Shown: positions 6,511 to 14,522 of the stretch, piece by piece
Layout: each line of letters begins with the position of its first letter
Position numbering within the stretch: the first letter of the stretch is position 1
Assembly (NCBI GenBank): GCA_045539595.1
Contig: JAZQFQ010000115.1
Location: 1-25,769 of the forward strand
Origin: SIG701 sp045539595
GTDB lineage: Bacteria; Bacillota; Clostridia; Oscillospirales; CAG-272
Direction of reading: 5' to 3'
DNA length: 25,769 nucleotides
Program-made: the position numbers and the translations under genes
Notes under the pieces: model-generated
Databases searched by the model: none
What the model saw: the letters and a program-made list of their open reading frames with translations, nothing else
What the model was told of the DNA's origin: nothing

Positions 6511-8055
6511 ATGTTCCGAAGTGTCTTTACCAAATTTGTTTCGCTGTTTATGTTGATCCTTCTCGCCAGTTTTCTGGTCTTGACAACGATTCTGACATCG
6601 CTGGTCAACACCTATAATATGGACGTAAAGATGAATTCCATGGCGGACGCGGCTTACTCTGTGTCGGTGTATCTGCGGGATCAGTACATCGAATCGGAGC
6701 AGGCAAGCTTTGATAACTATCTGATTTCGCACAGAGATCACATCATGCCTGTCATCGATTTGTTGTCTGTCAATGTGGACGATATGGTGCTGTGGGTGGT
6801 GGATGAAACGGGAGCCCCCATTCTGACGGGCGGAAGCGGACAGAAACAAGTGCCGCCATCCGGCACCGTGCCGGAAACAGAGGCTTCTTTTCCGGACAGC
6901 GTCATGCAGGCATTGCGCGCCGAGGGGAATCTGTCCGATTCGGGAACGCTGGATGGATTCTTTCACCGGGGCCATTGTACCTACGGAATCGGCCTGTATA
7001 CTACGGATTCCCGCTTTATCGGTGCGGTGATCGCTTCCGCGGAAAGCGGCGGCATGAACGAATTGCTGGAGGCCATGGACAATACAGTTCTCATGTCCAC
7101 CTTGTGGATCATGCTGGCCGCCTTGATTGCGGTATATTTCATCACCGAGCGCATGGTAGCACCGCTGAAAAGCATGAGCCGTGCCGCCAAATCCTTTGCC
7201 AACGGCAAATTCGATGCCCGTGTTACGGTGACCGGATCGGATGAAATTGCCGAGTTGGCGGTGGCGTTCAATAATATGGCAGAAAACCTGGCGATTGCCA
7301 ATGAAATGCAGCGTTCCTTTATTGCCAATGTGTCCCACGATCTGCGTACGCCCATGACCACGATCTCGGGATTTATCGACGGAATTTTGTCGGGTGCCAT
7401 CCCCCCCGAGAAGCAGGAGTATTATCTGGGCGTGGTATCGGAGGAGGTGCGGCGGCTTTCCCGTCTCGTATCTGCGCTCCTGGATATCTCCCGCATGCAG
7501 GCGGGTGAGCGGAAATTCACCATGACGGAATTTGATATTTGTGAATTGTCCCGGCAGGTGCTGATCTCCTTTGAGCAGAAGATCGATGCCAAGAAACTGG
7601 ATGTATCCTTCGAGTGTGACAGCGATCGTATGGATGTACTGGCGGATCGGGATGCGATCCATCAGGTGCTCTACAATATTTGTGATAACGCCATCAAGTT
7701 CTCCTACGAGGGCGGCAAATACGCCATCCATATTACGGAGAAAGAAAAACGGATCCACGTCAGCGTGTATGACGAAGGCGTGGGTATCCCCGCGGAGGAC
7801 GTGCCGCGGATATTTGACCGGTTTTATAAGAGCGATAAAAGCCGGGGGCTGGACAAAACCGGCGTAGGATTGGGAATGTATATCTCCCGCACCATCATCG
7901 AAGCCCACGGCGAGAAGATCTGGGCGGAGAGCGAGTACGGCAAATGGTGCCGCTTCACCTTCACTCTGCCCAAGCCGTCCGGATTCCCCCTGGATAAGCG
8001 GAAAAATCTGACGGATCGGAATGCAAGAGAATCCGGAAAGGGAATGACAGTATGA
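6511..8055 (+). CDS. Sensor histidine kinase (HAMP, HisKA, HATPase_c)
   Basis: A membrane kinase of 514 residues, partner of the preceding regulator. TM1 is about 10-34, the extracellular sensor about 35-192, and TM2 about 193-212. HAMP spans about 213-265 (TERMVAPLKSM, with GSDEIAEL near its end). HisKA has the phosphorylated H276 in NVSHDLRTPM. The ATPase domain has the N box around N393 (CDNAIKF), G1 DEGVGI near 421, the FDRFYKSDKSR segment and G2 GVGLGM near 451. The start at 6511 has GGAGG 6 bp upstream. The gene ends inside the methyltransferase start (ATGA overlap). The signal is unknown; the sensor region shows no recognised ligand domain. Confidence 0.95.
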   Translation: MFRSVFTKFVSLFMLILLASFLVLTTILTSLVNTYNMDVKMNSMADAAYSVSVYLRDQYIESEQASFDNYLISHRDHIMPVIDLLSVNVDDMVLWVVDETGAPILTGGSGQKQVPPSGTVPETEASFPDSVMQALRAEGNLSDSGTLDGFFHRGHCTYGIGLYTTDSRFIGAVIASAESGGMNELLEAMDNTVLMSTLWIMLAALIAVYFITERMVAPLKSMSRAAKSFANGKFDARVTVTGSDEIAELAVAFNNMAENLAIANEMQRSFIANVSHDLRTPMTTISGFIDGILSGAIPPEKQEYYLGVVSEEVRRLSRLVSALLDISRMQAGERKFTMTEFDICELSRQVLISFEQKIDAKKLDVSFECDSDRMDVLADRDAIHQVLYNICDNAIKFSYEGGKYAIHITEKEKRIHVSVYDEGVGIPAEDVPRIFDRFYKSDKSRGLDKTGVGLGMYISRTIIEAHGEKIWAESEYGKWCRFTFTLPKPSGFPLDKRKNLTDRNARESGKGMTV

Positions 8056-9173
8056 TTACCTATACAGCCACTTGTTTGTTTGGCCTGGAAGCACTGCTGG
8101 GTGCGGAAATTGACGCGCTGGGATATAAACGTCTGTCCACCATCGACGGCCGTGTCACCTTTGAGGGAGATGCGGCGGCATGCGCCCGCGCCAATATCGG
8201 CCTGCGCTATGCGGAGCGGGTATATATCAATCTGGGGACCTTCCACGCATCCTCCTTCGAGGAGTTGTTTGATGGCACCATCGACTTGCCCTGGGAAGAG
8301 TATATTGGCCGAGTGGATGCGTTTCCCGTTAAAGGCCATGCCATCAAAAGCGCTCTATATTCCATCCCCGATTGCCAGAAAATTGTCAAAAAAGCCATCG
8401 CCAAGCGACTGGGCAATGCCTATGGAATGACGCAGATGCCGGAAACGGGCATCAAATACCAGGTGGAGTTCTTCATTTTGAAGGATTCCGCTTCGCTGAT
8501 GATCGATACCTCCGGCGTGCCGCTCCATAAGCGGGGATACCGCCCCGAAACCGTAGCCGCACCGCTGAGGGAAACGTTGGCGGCGGCGCTGGCCGCCTTC
8601 TCCCGCCCCAGAGAGGATGTGCTGTTCTGCGATCCCTTCTGCGGATCGGGCACCATCGCCATCGAGGCCGCCATGCAGATGCTCCGTATCGCACCGGGCA
8701 TCTCCCGCACCTTTGCCGCAGAATCGTTCCCCATGTTCGGGACAGATCTCTGGCGTCTTGCAAGAGAGGAAGCCCACGACCGCATCCTGCGGGACAGCAC
8801 TTTTGAGGTGCAGGCATCGGATATCGATCCCGAGTGTGTCCGTATCGCCACGGAATCCGCCAAGCGCGCCGGGGTGGAGGGCCACGTCCATTGCTCTCAG
8901 GCCAATGCGCTGGATATTACCGCAGACGGCCGCCGCGGAACGATCGTTACCAATCCGCCCTATGGCGAGCGGCTGATGACCCAGGAGGAGGCGGTGCAGT
9001 TGTACCGGGATATGGGACGGGCCTTTTCCCGTCTGGGACGGTGGCAGATCTATATCCTGACTCCCAACGAAGAATTTGAGCGGCTGTACGGCCGCCGGGC
9101 GGATAAAGTCCGTAAGCTGTACAACGGCATGCTGCCGTGCCTGTTCTATCAATTCTTCAAGCCGAAAAACTGA
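8052..9173 (+). CDS. THUMP-domain rRNA (guanine-N2) methyltransferase, RlmL/YpsC-like
   Basis: A SAM-dependent RNA methyltransferase of 373 residues, probably acting on 23S rRNA. The N-terminal part (about 1-55) and THUMP domain (about 60-155) bind RNA. The catalytic domain has motif I DPFCGSGT at 194-201, an acidic motif QASDIDPE near 254-261, and the catalytic NPPYGERL at 301-308, typical of N2-guanine enzymes. Its size matches stand-alone Firmicute YpsC proteins, not the RlmL-RlmK fusion of E. coli. The start overlaps the kinase stop by 4 bp, so it is translated with a signalling operon, an unusual neighbour for an rRNA modification gene. Its stop codon overlaps a sigma-G-like -35. Confidence 0.93.
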   Translation: MITYTATCLFGLEALLGAEIDALGYKRLSTIDGRVTFEGDAAACARANIGLRYAERVYINLGTFHASSFEELFDGTIDLPWEEYIGRVDAFPVKGHAIKSALYSIPDCQKIVKKAIAKRLGNAYGMTQMPETGIKYQVEFFILKDSASLMIDTSGVPLHKRGYRPETVAAPLRETLAAALAAFSRPREDVLFCDPFCGSGTIAIEAAMQMLRIAPGISRTFAAESFPMFGTDLWRLAREEAHDRILRDSTFEVQASDIDPECVRIATESAKRAGVEGHVHCSQANALDITADGRRGTIVTNPPYGERLMTQEEAVQLYRDMGRAFSRLGRWQIYILTPNEEFERLYGRRADKVRKLYNGMLPCLFYQFFKPKN

Positions 9174-9201
9174 ATAAAAAATCAGCTCCCGGCTCATACT
9201 T
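9172..9201 (+). promoter_or_regulatory. Sigma-G-like forespore promoter for the germination gene
   Basis: GAATA (9172-9176), 18 bp, then CATACTT (9195-9201) matches the Bacillus sigma-G consensus GHATR-N18-CATNHTA at all but the last position. The -35 overlaps the upstream TGA stop and the -10 lies in the apical part of the terminator hairpin. Transcription would begin near 9208, so the message carries only the 3' half of that hairpin. The downstream gene is of a family expressed in the forespore, which supports the assignment. Confidence 0.6.
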
Positions 9202-9236
9202 TTCGTAGTATGAAAACAGACGGGAGCTGATTTTTT
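9176..9236 (+). terminator. Long-stem terminator after the methyltransferase gene
   Basis: A 16-bp perfect stem (9176-9191 with 9221-9236) includes ATCAGCTCCCG and its complement, flanked by A6 and T6. A nested hairpin (CATACT / AGTATG, 9195-9212) forms in the loop. It ends the regulator-kinase-methyltransferase transcript. Its 3' arm contains the GGGAG Shine-Dalgarno and its T run contains the TTG start of the next gene. Confidence 0.9.
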
Positions 9237-10662
9237 GCAGATTTTCAATCAGAAACTCACATCGTCCTACGATGATAATATACTCATGATGGATCGACTT
9301 CTGCGGGTGGACAAGAGTTTTGATTTGATCCGCCGCCCCATGCGGGTGGGCAATACCCGCATGGTTATGTATTACATCGACGGATTTACCCAGACAGCCA
9401 GTATGCAGAAATTGATGATGTACCTGGTCACCGTCAAGGATTTCGGGGATGGCAGTGCCGACGCGGCGAAGAAATTTGCCGAGACCAACGTGCCCACCAT
9501 CGAGGTGGAGGTCACGGATTCCGTGGATACGCTGATCCTTATGACTATGTCCGGGTGCAGTGTGCTTCTGTGCGAGGGATTCGGCCCCAACGCCATCGTC
9601 ATCGATCTGCGTACCTATCCCGCGAGAGAAGCCAGCGAGCCGGAAAACGATCGCGTTATGCGGGGCAGCCGGGATGGGTTCGTGGAAACACTGATCTTCA
9701 ATACGGCCATGATCCGTCGCCGCATCCGTGACACGTCCCTGACGGTGGAGTATATCAATGCGGGAAGCAGTTCCCGCACGGATATGGCACTGATTTATAT
9801 GGCAGACAAAGCGGACAGGCAGTATGTGAAGGAGTTGGGGGACAAGATCCGCAATCTGAAAACGAGTTCGCTGGTGTTGGGGCATCAGAGCGTGGCAGAA
9901 AGCCTGATACGGACGAAGTGGTACAATCCGTTTCCCAAAATCCGCATGACGGAACGCCCCGACGCGGCAGCCGCATCCATTCTGGAAGGCAATGTGATCC
10001 TGCTGTGTGATAACAGTCCCGAGGCGATGATTTTTCCCACCACGTTCTTCGATTTTCTGCAGGAAACGGACGATTTCTATTTTCCGCCGCTGACGGGATC
10101 CTATCTGCGGATTTTGCGGCATGTGGTGTTCTGGCTGACCGTGGCACTGACGCCTACCTGGTATCTGCTTCTGAAAAATCCCGCCTGGATTCCGCCGGGG
10201 TTGTCCATGATCGTACCGCAGAATCCGGGGGCTTTGCCCATTCTCGTGCAATTGTTCCTGACGGAATTTGCCTTGGACGGATTGAAGCTGGCGTCGCTGA
10301 ATACGCCCAATATTCTGTCCAATTCGCTGTCGGTGGTGGGTGGACTGCTGCTGGGGGATTTTGCCGTCACGGTGGGGTGGCTGTCCCCGGACGTTATCCT
10401 CTATATGGCCTTTGTGGGCATCTCCAACTTTACCCAGTCCAGCTATGAACTGGGGTACGCTTTCAAATATATGCGCATGCTTCTGCTTATTCTGACAGCA
10501 CTGTTCAATGTCTGGGGATACGCCGTCGGATGGCTCCTCGTCTTTGTTCTCATTGCCTCCAACGTCACCGTCAACGGCAAGCGGAATTACCTCTATCCGC
10601 TGATTCCCTTTAATGGGAAAGCACTGATGCGCCTGTTACTCCGCGTAAAAAAACACGATTAA
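9235..10662 (+). CDS. GerA/SpoVAF-family spore germination protein
   Basis: A membrane protein of 475 residues resembling SpoVAF and the A subunits of germinant receptors, which sit in the inner spore membrane. The soluble N-terminal part (about 1-285) carries the family blocks IDGF at 48-51, RGSRDGFVETL at 143-153 and ERPDAAAASILEGNV at 240-254. The C-terminal part has hydrophobic segments at about 295-313, 335-352, 365-400 and 412-443. The start is read as TTG at 9235: GGGAG lies 8 bp before it, the frame closes just upstream (TGA at 9211), and the first ATG (9286) has no ribosome binding site and would remove conserved residues. No B or C subunit, or other spoVA gene, is adjacent. Confidence 0.9.
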   Translation: MQIFNQKLTSSYDDNILMMDRLLRVDKSFDLIRRPMRVGNTRMVMYYIDGFTQTASMQKLMMYLVTVKDFGDGSADAAKKFAETNVPTIEVEVTDSVDTLILMTMSGCSVLLCEGFGPNAIVIDLRTYPAREASEPENDRVMRGSRDGFVETLIFNTAMIRRRIRDTSLTVEYINAGSSSRTDMALIYMADKADRQYVKELGDKIRNLKTSSLVLGHQSVAESLIRTKWYNPFPKIRMTERPDAAAASILEGNVILLCDNSPEAMIFPTTFFDFLQETDDFYFPPLTGSYLRILRHVVFWLTVALTPTWYLLLKNPAWIPPGLSMIVPQNPGALPILVQLFLTEFALDGLKLASLNTPNILSNSLSVVGGLLLGDFAVTVGWLSPDVILYMAFVGISNFTQSSYELGYAFKYMRMLLLILTALFNVWGYAVGWLLVFVLIASNVTVNGKRNYLYPLIPFNGKALMRLLLRVKKHD

Positions 10663-10669
10663 AATAGAT

Positions 10670-10703
10670 AAACGCCATCAATGGGAACTTGATGGCGTTT
10701 TTT
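10670..10703 (+). terminator. Terminator of the spore germination gene
   Basis: A perfect 12-bp stem (AAACGCCATCAA at 10670-10681, TTGATGGCGTTT at 10689-10700) with a 7-nt loop runs into six T. It begins only 8 bp past the stop codon. Confidence 0.93.
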
Positions 10704-10751
10704 GATGGCGGGACTCTATTTCCGGTTGAATTTCGAACAACTTTGCGGATA

Positions 10752-10779
10752 TTGTTTGTGCCGGCGTGCGTGTTATAAT
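10752..10779 (+). promoter_or_regulatory. Promoter upstream of the membrane protein / MutS-like genes
   Basis: TATAAT (10774-10779) is perfect. TTGTTT (10752-10757) with a 16-bp spacer is the best -35. AAGGAG and the first ATG follow about 30-40 bp later. Confidence 0.6.
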
Positions 10780-10815
10780 ATAGTTATAGATCGGATATTT
10801 GATCAAGGAGATTGT

Positions 10816-10869
10816 ATGCGTCTGTTTTTATCGATAATAATGCGGCATGTGTTGCTTGTTCGCGTATGA
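10816..10869 (+). CDS. Possible 17-residue leader peptide
   Basis: AAGGAG (10805-10810) lies 5 bp before ATG at 10816, the best translation start downstream of the promoter. It opens a 17-codon frame, MRLFLSIIMRHVLLVRV, hydrophobic with basic residues. Its TGA overlaps the ATG of the next frame (ATGA at 10866-10869), the usual arrangement for coupled translation. The alternative is that a frameshift separates this from the next frame and the two once formed one N-terminus. Nothing in the sequence proves that the peptide is made. Confidence 0.4.
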   Translation: MRLFLSIIMRHVLLVRV

Positions 10870-11225
10870 AAAACCATATGAGCCTGTATGGCAAGGATTA
10901 TTACGAATACACCGAGTTCCTTTCCCGCGGAATTCCCTATTCGATTCTCATATCGAAGCGCCTGCTGATTCGGCCGATGATCCCTTTATGGTTGTTCTTG
11001 TTGGGCTTGTTTTCTGTTCCCAGCCCTGTATTTTTCGCTATGGTCGGATTCCCCTGCTTGGTTTTACTTTGTGTTTTCATTGCTTTGTTTTCTCCTGTTT
11101 GGTGTGCGTGCGGGATCTCCCGCAGAGCATACGTTTTCTTTCATGCCTTGATTCTTTTACTAATAAAAATTGTATCCATCCCGATTCCCATGATTTTGGA
11201 GGTATTATGGATTTCCTGTATCTGA
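10866..11225 (+). CDS. Small membrane protein of unknown function, overlapping the MutS-like gene
   Basis: A 119-residue frame with a polar N-terminus (YGKDYYEYTEFLSRGIPYS) and three hydrophobic segments at about 38-55, 57-77 and 90-113. I do not recognise the family. It has no strong ribosome binding site of its own and starts inside the stop of the 17-codon frame. It ends 19 bp inside the downstream MutS-like gene, so all three frames overlap in series. A TTG at 10812 is also in frame but only 1 bp from AAGGAG, too close to be used. The ordered overlaps and plausible membrane topology favour a real gene; the lack of homology keeps this tentative. Confidence 0.5.
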   Translation: MKNHMSLYGKDYYEYTEFLSRGIPYSILISKRLLIRPMIPLWLFLLGLFSVPSPVFFAMVGFPCLVLLCVFIALFSPVWCACGISRRAYVFFHALILLLIKIVSIPIPMILEVLWISCI

Positions 11226-12715
11226 GTGAAAGCGATCCTTTTGTCATCGACTTTGATCCCCGTCGGGAGATCGTATCCAAAGATCGCTTTTTGAATCAAG
11301 CCAAAAAGTATATCAGCACGGATGAAAAGACACTGCTGTACCGACAATGCCTGTTTTCTGATATACTGAAAATCAGCGGTTTGTCGGATTTTTTGGTATC
11401 ACTTCATGGAAAATTGACCGAGTATGCGCCCCTTATGCAGTATTCACCGCAGGCCGACAACAACGAGGAAAGAATACACAATGTATTATATCCGACAGTT
11501 TACATAGAACTGGTTCAATTTATTTGTGACTCTCTGTCGCCGATGACAGAGGCTGTCACGTCCGATTCGCTGAAGCATCTATATGATCTTGCCAAGCGGG
11601 ATATGGAATCCGTCGAGTACCGCCGTCTAGTGCGCTATTATGAAGCGAATCTTCATACATTGCGCCGGATAAAAAGTGTGACAATCGGTGTCAACCTGGA
11701 CGCGCTGTATCGTCCGACGGAGGCGGGAATCGTTTCTCTGCATGAGAAGACGTTCCGCTCGGGGGATTTGCTTGACCGGATCATCAAACTGGATTTTGAA
11801 AAAGACGATTTCCATTGTCTGGCTCCGCTTACGGTGATCGATAAGAAACTCGGCTATCGGGAAAGTCAGCAGATAAACTATGCTTTACTGAAGGCCATGG
11901 GACGGGTGCTGGACAGCGGCCTGCATCACTGCAGTAATCGTCTGCTAAAATATGTTAAGGAGAGACTGGCTGCGTATTTTGCATGGCTTGATTCACTGAC
12001 TTTTGTGGTCGAAGCGATCCGACGGATACAGATTTTCCGGGACAAGAAGATCCCCTTGTGTTTTCCCCAGGTGAGCAATGACCGCTCATTCTTTGTCGAA
12101 TCTCTCTATGATAGTGGTCTCTCTCGGGATATGGACAAAAAAGGTATTGTACCCAATACCGTGCATCTGGATGATTCCGTCCATTGCTATATTTTGAGTG
12201 GACCGAACAGCGGCGGAAAAACGGTTTTCCTAAACTCTCTTGCTACCGCCCAATACTATTTTCAGTTGGGGATGCCCATTCCGGCCAAATCCGCCTCTTT
12301 ACCCATTTGCGATGCCATATATAAAATATCCGTTGAGGAGCAGGCAAATGCGGATCTGGTCGGTCGGTTTGAGAAAGAATGTATTTCGCTGTCCGAGGTG
12401 TTAAAGAAGTTTACCCCGAACAGTCTGGCGCTGATCGATGAGGCATTTACCTCCACTGCGGCGGCGGAAGCCGTTCCGATTGCCGCCAACTTTATTCATG
12501 ATCTGTGCCGATTGGGCGGGAAATGTGTTTTTATTACCCATTACCACGAACTTAGCGAAACCGAGCCGAAAATCCGGGAATGCGGTGAGCGGGTGGGGTA
12601 TCTTCACACGGAGTTACAGGGAGATCACAGATCCTACGCGATTCGGCAAGGAAAAGCGGAGGGAAACAGTTATGCACAGAACATTGCCAAAAAGTACGGC
12701 TTGCTGAAGGATTAA
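11207..12715 (+). CDS. MutS-like ATPase lacking the mismatch-recognition domains
   Basis: A 502-residue protein with the core (lever/clamp) and ATPase regions of the MutS superfamily. It begins MDFLYLSESDPFVIDFDPRR and reaches helical core sequence at once (DEKTLLYRQCLFSDIL), so the N-terminal mismatch-binding and connector domains of MutS1 are absent. The ATPase part has Walker A GPNSGGKT at 332-339, Walker B LALIDEA with D411 and E412, and the FITHYHEL histidine switch near 442-449. No C-terminal Smr nuclease domain is present, so it is not a full MutS2. The start at 11207 has GGAGG 4 bp upstream; a longer frame from 10847 is the other-frame translation of the membrane gene. Its role is unknown and it need not be mismatch repair. 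Confidence 0.88.
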   Translation: MDFLYLSESDPFVIDFDPRREIVSKDRFLNQAKKYISTDEKTLLYRQCLFSDILKISGLSDFLVSLHGKLTEYAPLMQYSPQADNNEERIHNVLYPTVYIELVQFICDSLSPMTEAVTSDSLKHLYDLAKRDMESVEYRRLVRYYEANLHTLRRIKSVTIGVNLDALYRPTEAGIVSLHEKTFRSGDLLDRIIKLDFEKDDFHCLAPLTVIDKKLGYRESQQINYALLKAMGRVLDSGLHHCSNRLLKYVKERLAAYFAWLDSLTFVVEAIRRIQIFRDKKIPLCFPQVSNDRSFFVESLYDSGLSRDMDKKGIVPNTVHLDDSVHCYILSGPNSGGKTVFLNSLATAQYYFQLGMPIPAKSASLPICDAIYKISVEEQANADLVGRFEKECISLSEVLKKFTPNSLALIDEAFTSTAAAEAVPIAANFIHDLCRLGGKCVFITHYHELSETEPKIRECGERVGYLHTELQGDHRSYAIRQGKAEGNSYAQNIAKKYGLLKD

Positions 12716-12751
12716 GAATCCCCTATGCAGACGCAACCTTGCCTTTCGCGA

Positions 12752-12782
12752 AAAAATCCTTCCCCGCCGGGGAAGGATTTTT
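12752..12782. terminator. Bidirectional terminator between the MutS-like and exonuclease genes
   Basis: Two 14-nt arms, AAAAATCCTTCCCC and GGGGAAGGATTTTT, pair perfectly around a GCC loop. The A and T tails make it work in both directions, suiting the convergent genes on either side. Confidence 0.95.
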
Positions 12783-12796
12783 AAACTCTATTTCTG

Positions 12797-13726
12797 TCAA
12801 ACCGTCGTATTTCTGGATTTAGCACCGCTTTTGCGGCTTCTGTGCCGGTTTTTGAGCGCACGGGTGTAGGCGGCGATCTGTGCTTCCGTTGCCGGGAGCA
12901 GGGAACGGATCGCGTGTACGCCGGTGGTTTCATCCTCCATCCAGCGGATTTTCAGAAGATACTGTCCGCCGCAGGAGCACTTGGCCAAGGACAGTCTCCG
13001 CCGTGGGGAGCGGCGGACCCATTTTCCGAAGGTCAGCGGCTTTTCGCACTGCGGGCAAGTGCAGGCGGGGATTTTGTTGTCCTGTACCAGGGCATCATAG
13101 GTGTCGTAGTGCAAGACCTCACCGCCGTCTGTCTGCGGCAGTTCGTAGGTGACAAACAGATTGTCGTAATTCTCAATGGAGGATTCCAGGCTGAGGTGCG
13201 GACACAATTTGGCGGTGTTGAGGGCATCGTTCAGCGCGTCATGGGGCGGGAAGGTATCGGTGAGCGAGAAATGTGCCAGCGCATCGGCCAGGGAATACTG
13301 TCGTTTCTCGCCGTGGACGATCTTGGCGTAGATCTTCTGCAGATCGAACCAGGGAATTGGCTCGGTGTACTGGATGCGGTGCAAGGAAAGATTGGAGCGG
13401 AGCATAGGCAGATCATCCGGGCCCCAGGTGAGAAATGCGTAATCCTCGCCGCAGAACGCGCTGAGCTGCTCAAAGGCATCGGGGAAGGAAAGCCCTTCCG
13501 ACAAACTCTGGGTGCTGATGCCGGTCAGCTTCTTCACGCTCCAGTGCATTTTTTTATAATACTTGGGTGCCACACGCAGACGAAGTGTGTCTATAACGGA
13601 CAGATCCTCGCCGAGAAGAACAGCACCGATTTGTATGATTTCCCCCGCCAGCGTCAGATCATCCCGACGGTAGGGCTTGCCGGACAGGGCCTGATTCCAT
13701 TCCAGATCCAGAACGATATATTGCAT
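12797..13726 (-). CDS. DnaQ-like 3'-5' exonuclease with C-terminal zinc ribbon
   Basis: A DEDDh-type exonuclease of 309 residues. Exo I is D7 and E9 in YIVLDLEWN, Exo II is D104/D105 in WGPDDLP, and Exo III is H162 and D167 in HDALNDAL. Its opening resembles the KapD-like stand-alone exonucleases of Firmicutes, not the polymerase III epsilon subunit. After about residue 215 comes a four- to five-cysteine cluster (C222, C224, C227, C250, C252) resembling a zinc ribbon, then a basic tail (LKNRHRSRKSG), together suggesting nucleic-acid binding. The substrate is unknown. The start at 13726 has GGGAT 6-8 bp upstream. The gene has its own promoter and a shared terminator. Confidence 0.88.
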   Translation of the reverse strand: MQYIVLDLEWNQALSGKPYRRDDLTLAGEIIQIGAVLLGEDLSVIDTLRLRVAPKYYKKMHWSVKKLTGISTQSLSEGLSFPDAFEQLSAFCGEDYAFLTWGPDDLPMLRSNLSLHRIQYTEPIPWFDLQKIYAKIVHGEKRQYSLADALAHFSLTDTFPPHDALNDALNTAKLCPHLSLESSIENYDNLFVTYELPQTDGGEVLHYDTYDALVQDNKIPACTCPQCEKPLTFGKWVRRSPRRRLSLAKCSCGGQYLLKIRWMEDETTGVHAIRSLLPATEAQIAAYTRALKNRHRSRKSGAKSRNTTV

Positions 13727-13768
13727 AATCCATCCCGATTTCTACAGTTTCTGATGTTCACTCCTACC

Positions 13769-13797
13769 ATTATAACAAAACAATGAGGCAGAATCAA
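13769..13797 (-). promoter_or_regulatory. Promoter of the exonuclease gene
   Basis: On the minus strand, TTGATT (13792-13797) and TATAAT (13769-13774) are 17 bp apart, about 45 bp upstream of the start codon. Confidence 0.7.
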
Positions 13798-13861
13798 TCC
13801 CCCCGGTGCGATTGAATGCGAAATCATGGGATTTTTTTGCGGCGGGTGTGCCATACTCTCT

Positions 13862-14521
13862 TTATCGGATCATCCCGTCCACGATCGTGATCTCGCGGTG
13901 GCAGTATCGCGCTACCTCCGGATCGTGCGTGACAATCACGATAGTTTTCCCAGCCTCATTCAATCGGCAAAAGAGGTCCATGACGTCTTTCGTCGTGCCG
14001 CCGTCCAGATTGCCGGTGGGCTCGTCGGCAAAAATGCACGCAGGATTATTGATCAGCGATCGTGCAATGGCAACTCGCTGCTGCTCACCACCGGACAGTT
14101 CTGCCGGGAAATGTTCCAGTCGTTCGGTAATTCCCAGCGTATCGGTAATTTCGCGCAGGACTGTTTCGTCAGGCTTCACATCGTTAAGAAGGGAGGGAAT
14201 CGCAATATTTTCATGGGCCGTCAGCATGGGCAGCAGATTGAAATGCTGAAAGATATAACTGATATGATTGCGGCGGAATTCCGCCAGTTTGTCGTTGTTC
14301 AGGGCATACAGATCCTTGCCGTCCAGACAAATATTTCCCTTTGTCGGGCGCATCAGGCCCGCACAGATCTGCAGAAGGGTGCTTTTGCCCGCACCGGATG
14401 GGCCGGTTATGGCTACCATCTCGCCTTTTTCAATGGTTAGGGTTATATCCTTCAACGCCTGCACCGTTCTTGTGCCGCTGACAAATTCTTTACGAATATG
14501 CTTTATTTCCAGAAGTGCCAT
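13862..14521 (-). CDS. ABC transporter ATPase (MacB/LolD-like)
   Basis: The ATPase subunit of an FtsX-type ABC system, 219 residues. Walker A is GPSGAGKST at 40-48, the Q-loop Q92 is in YIFQHFN, the signature LSGGEQQ is at 142-148, Walker B has D166 and E167 in CIFADEP, and the switch H199 is in IVTHD. The family couples ATP hydrolysis to extracytoplasmic work such as lipoprotein, peptide or antibiotic handling; which applies here is unknown. The start at 14521 follows GGGAGG. One base separates it from the permease stop, so the two are translated together. A longer start at 14566 lies inside the permease gene. No strong terminator follows. Confidence 0.95.
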   Translation of the reverse strand: MALLEIKHIRKEFVSGTRTVQALKDITLTIEKGEMVAITGPSGAGKSTLLQICAGLMRPTKGNICLDGKDLYALNNDKLAEFRRNHISYIFQHFNLLPMLTAHENIAIPSLLNDVKPDETVLREITDTLGITERLEHFPAELSGGEQQRVAIARSLINNPACIFADEPTGNLDGGTTKDVMDLFCRLNEAGKTIVIVTHDPEVARYCHREITIVDGMIR

Positions 14522-14522
14522 G

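Noticed and set aside
5794..7908. A 704-codon minus-strand frame
   Set aside because: It lies opposite the well-supported response regulator and kinase genes, and its His/Gln-rich translation is typical of an antisense shadow.
9286..9291. The tandem ATG as start of the spore germination gene
   Set aside because: It has no ribosome binding site and would delete residues that align with the family N-terminus; TTG at 9235 has GGGAG 8 bp upstream.
10847..11206. A 120-residue N-terminal extension of the MutS-like ATPase
   Set aside because: The extension is the other-frame translation of the membrane protein, and GGAGG marks the start at 11207.
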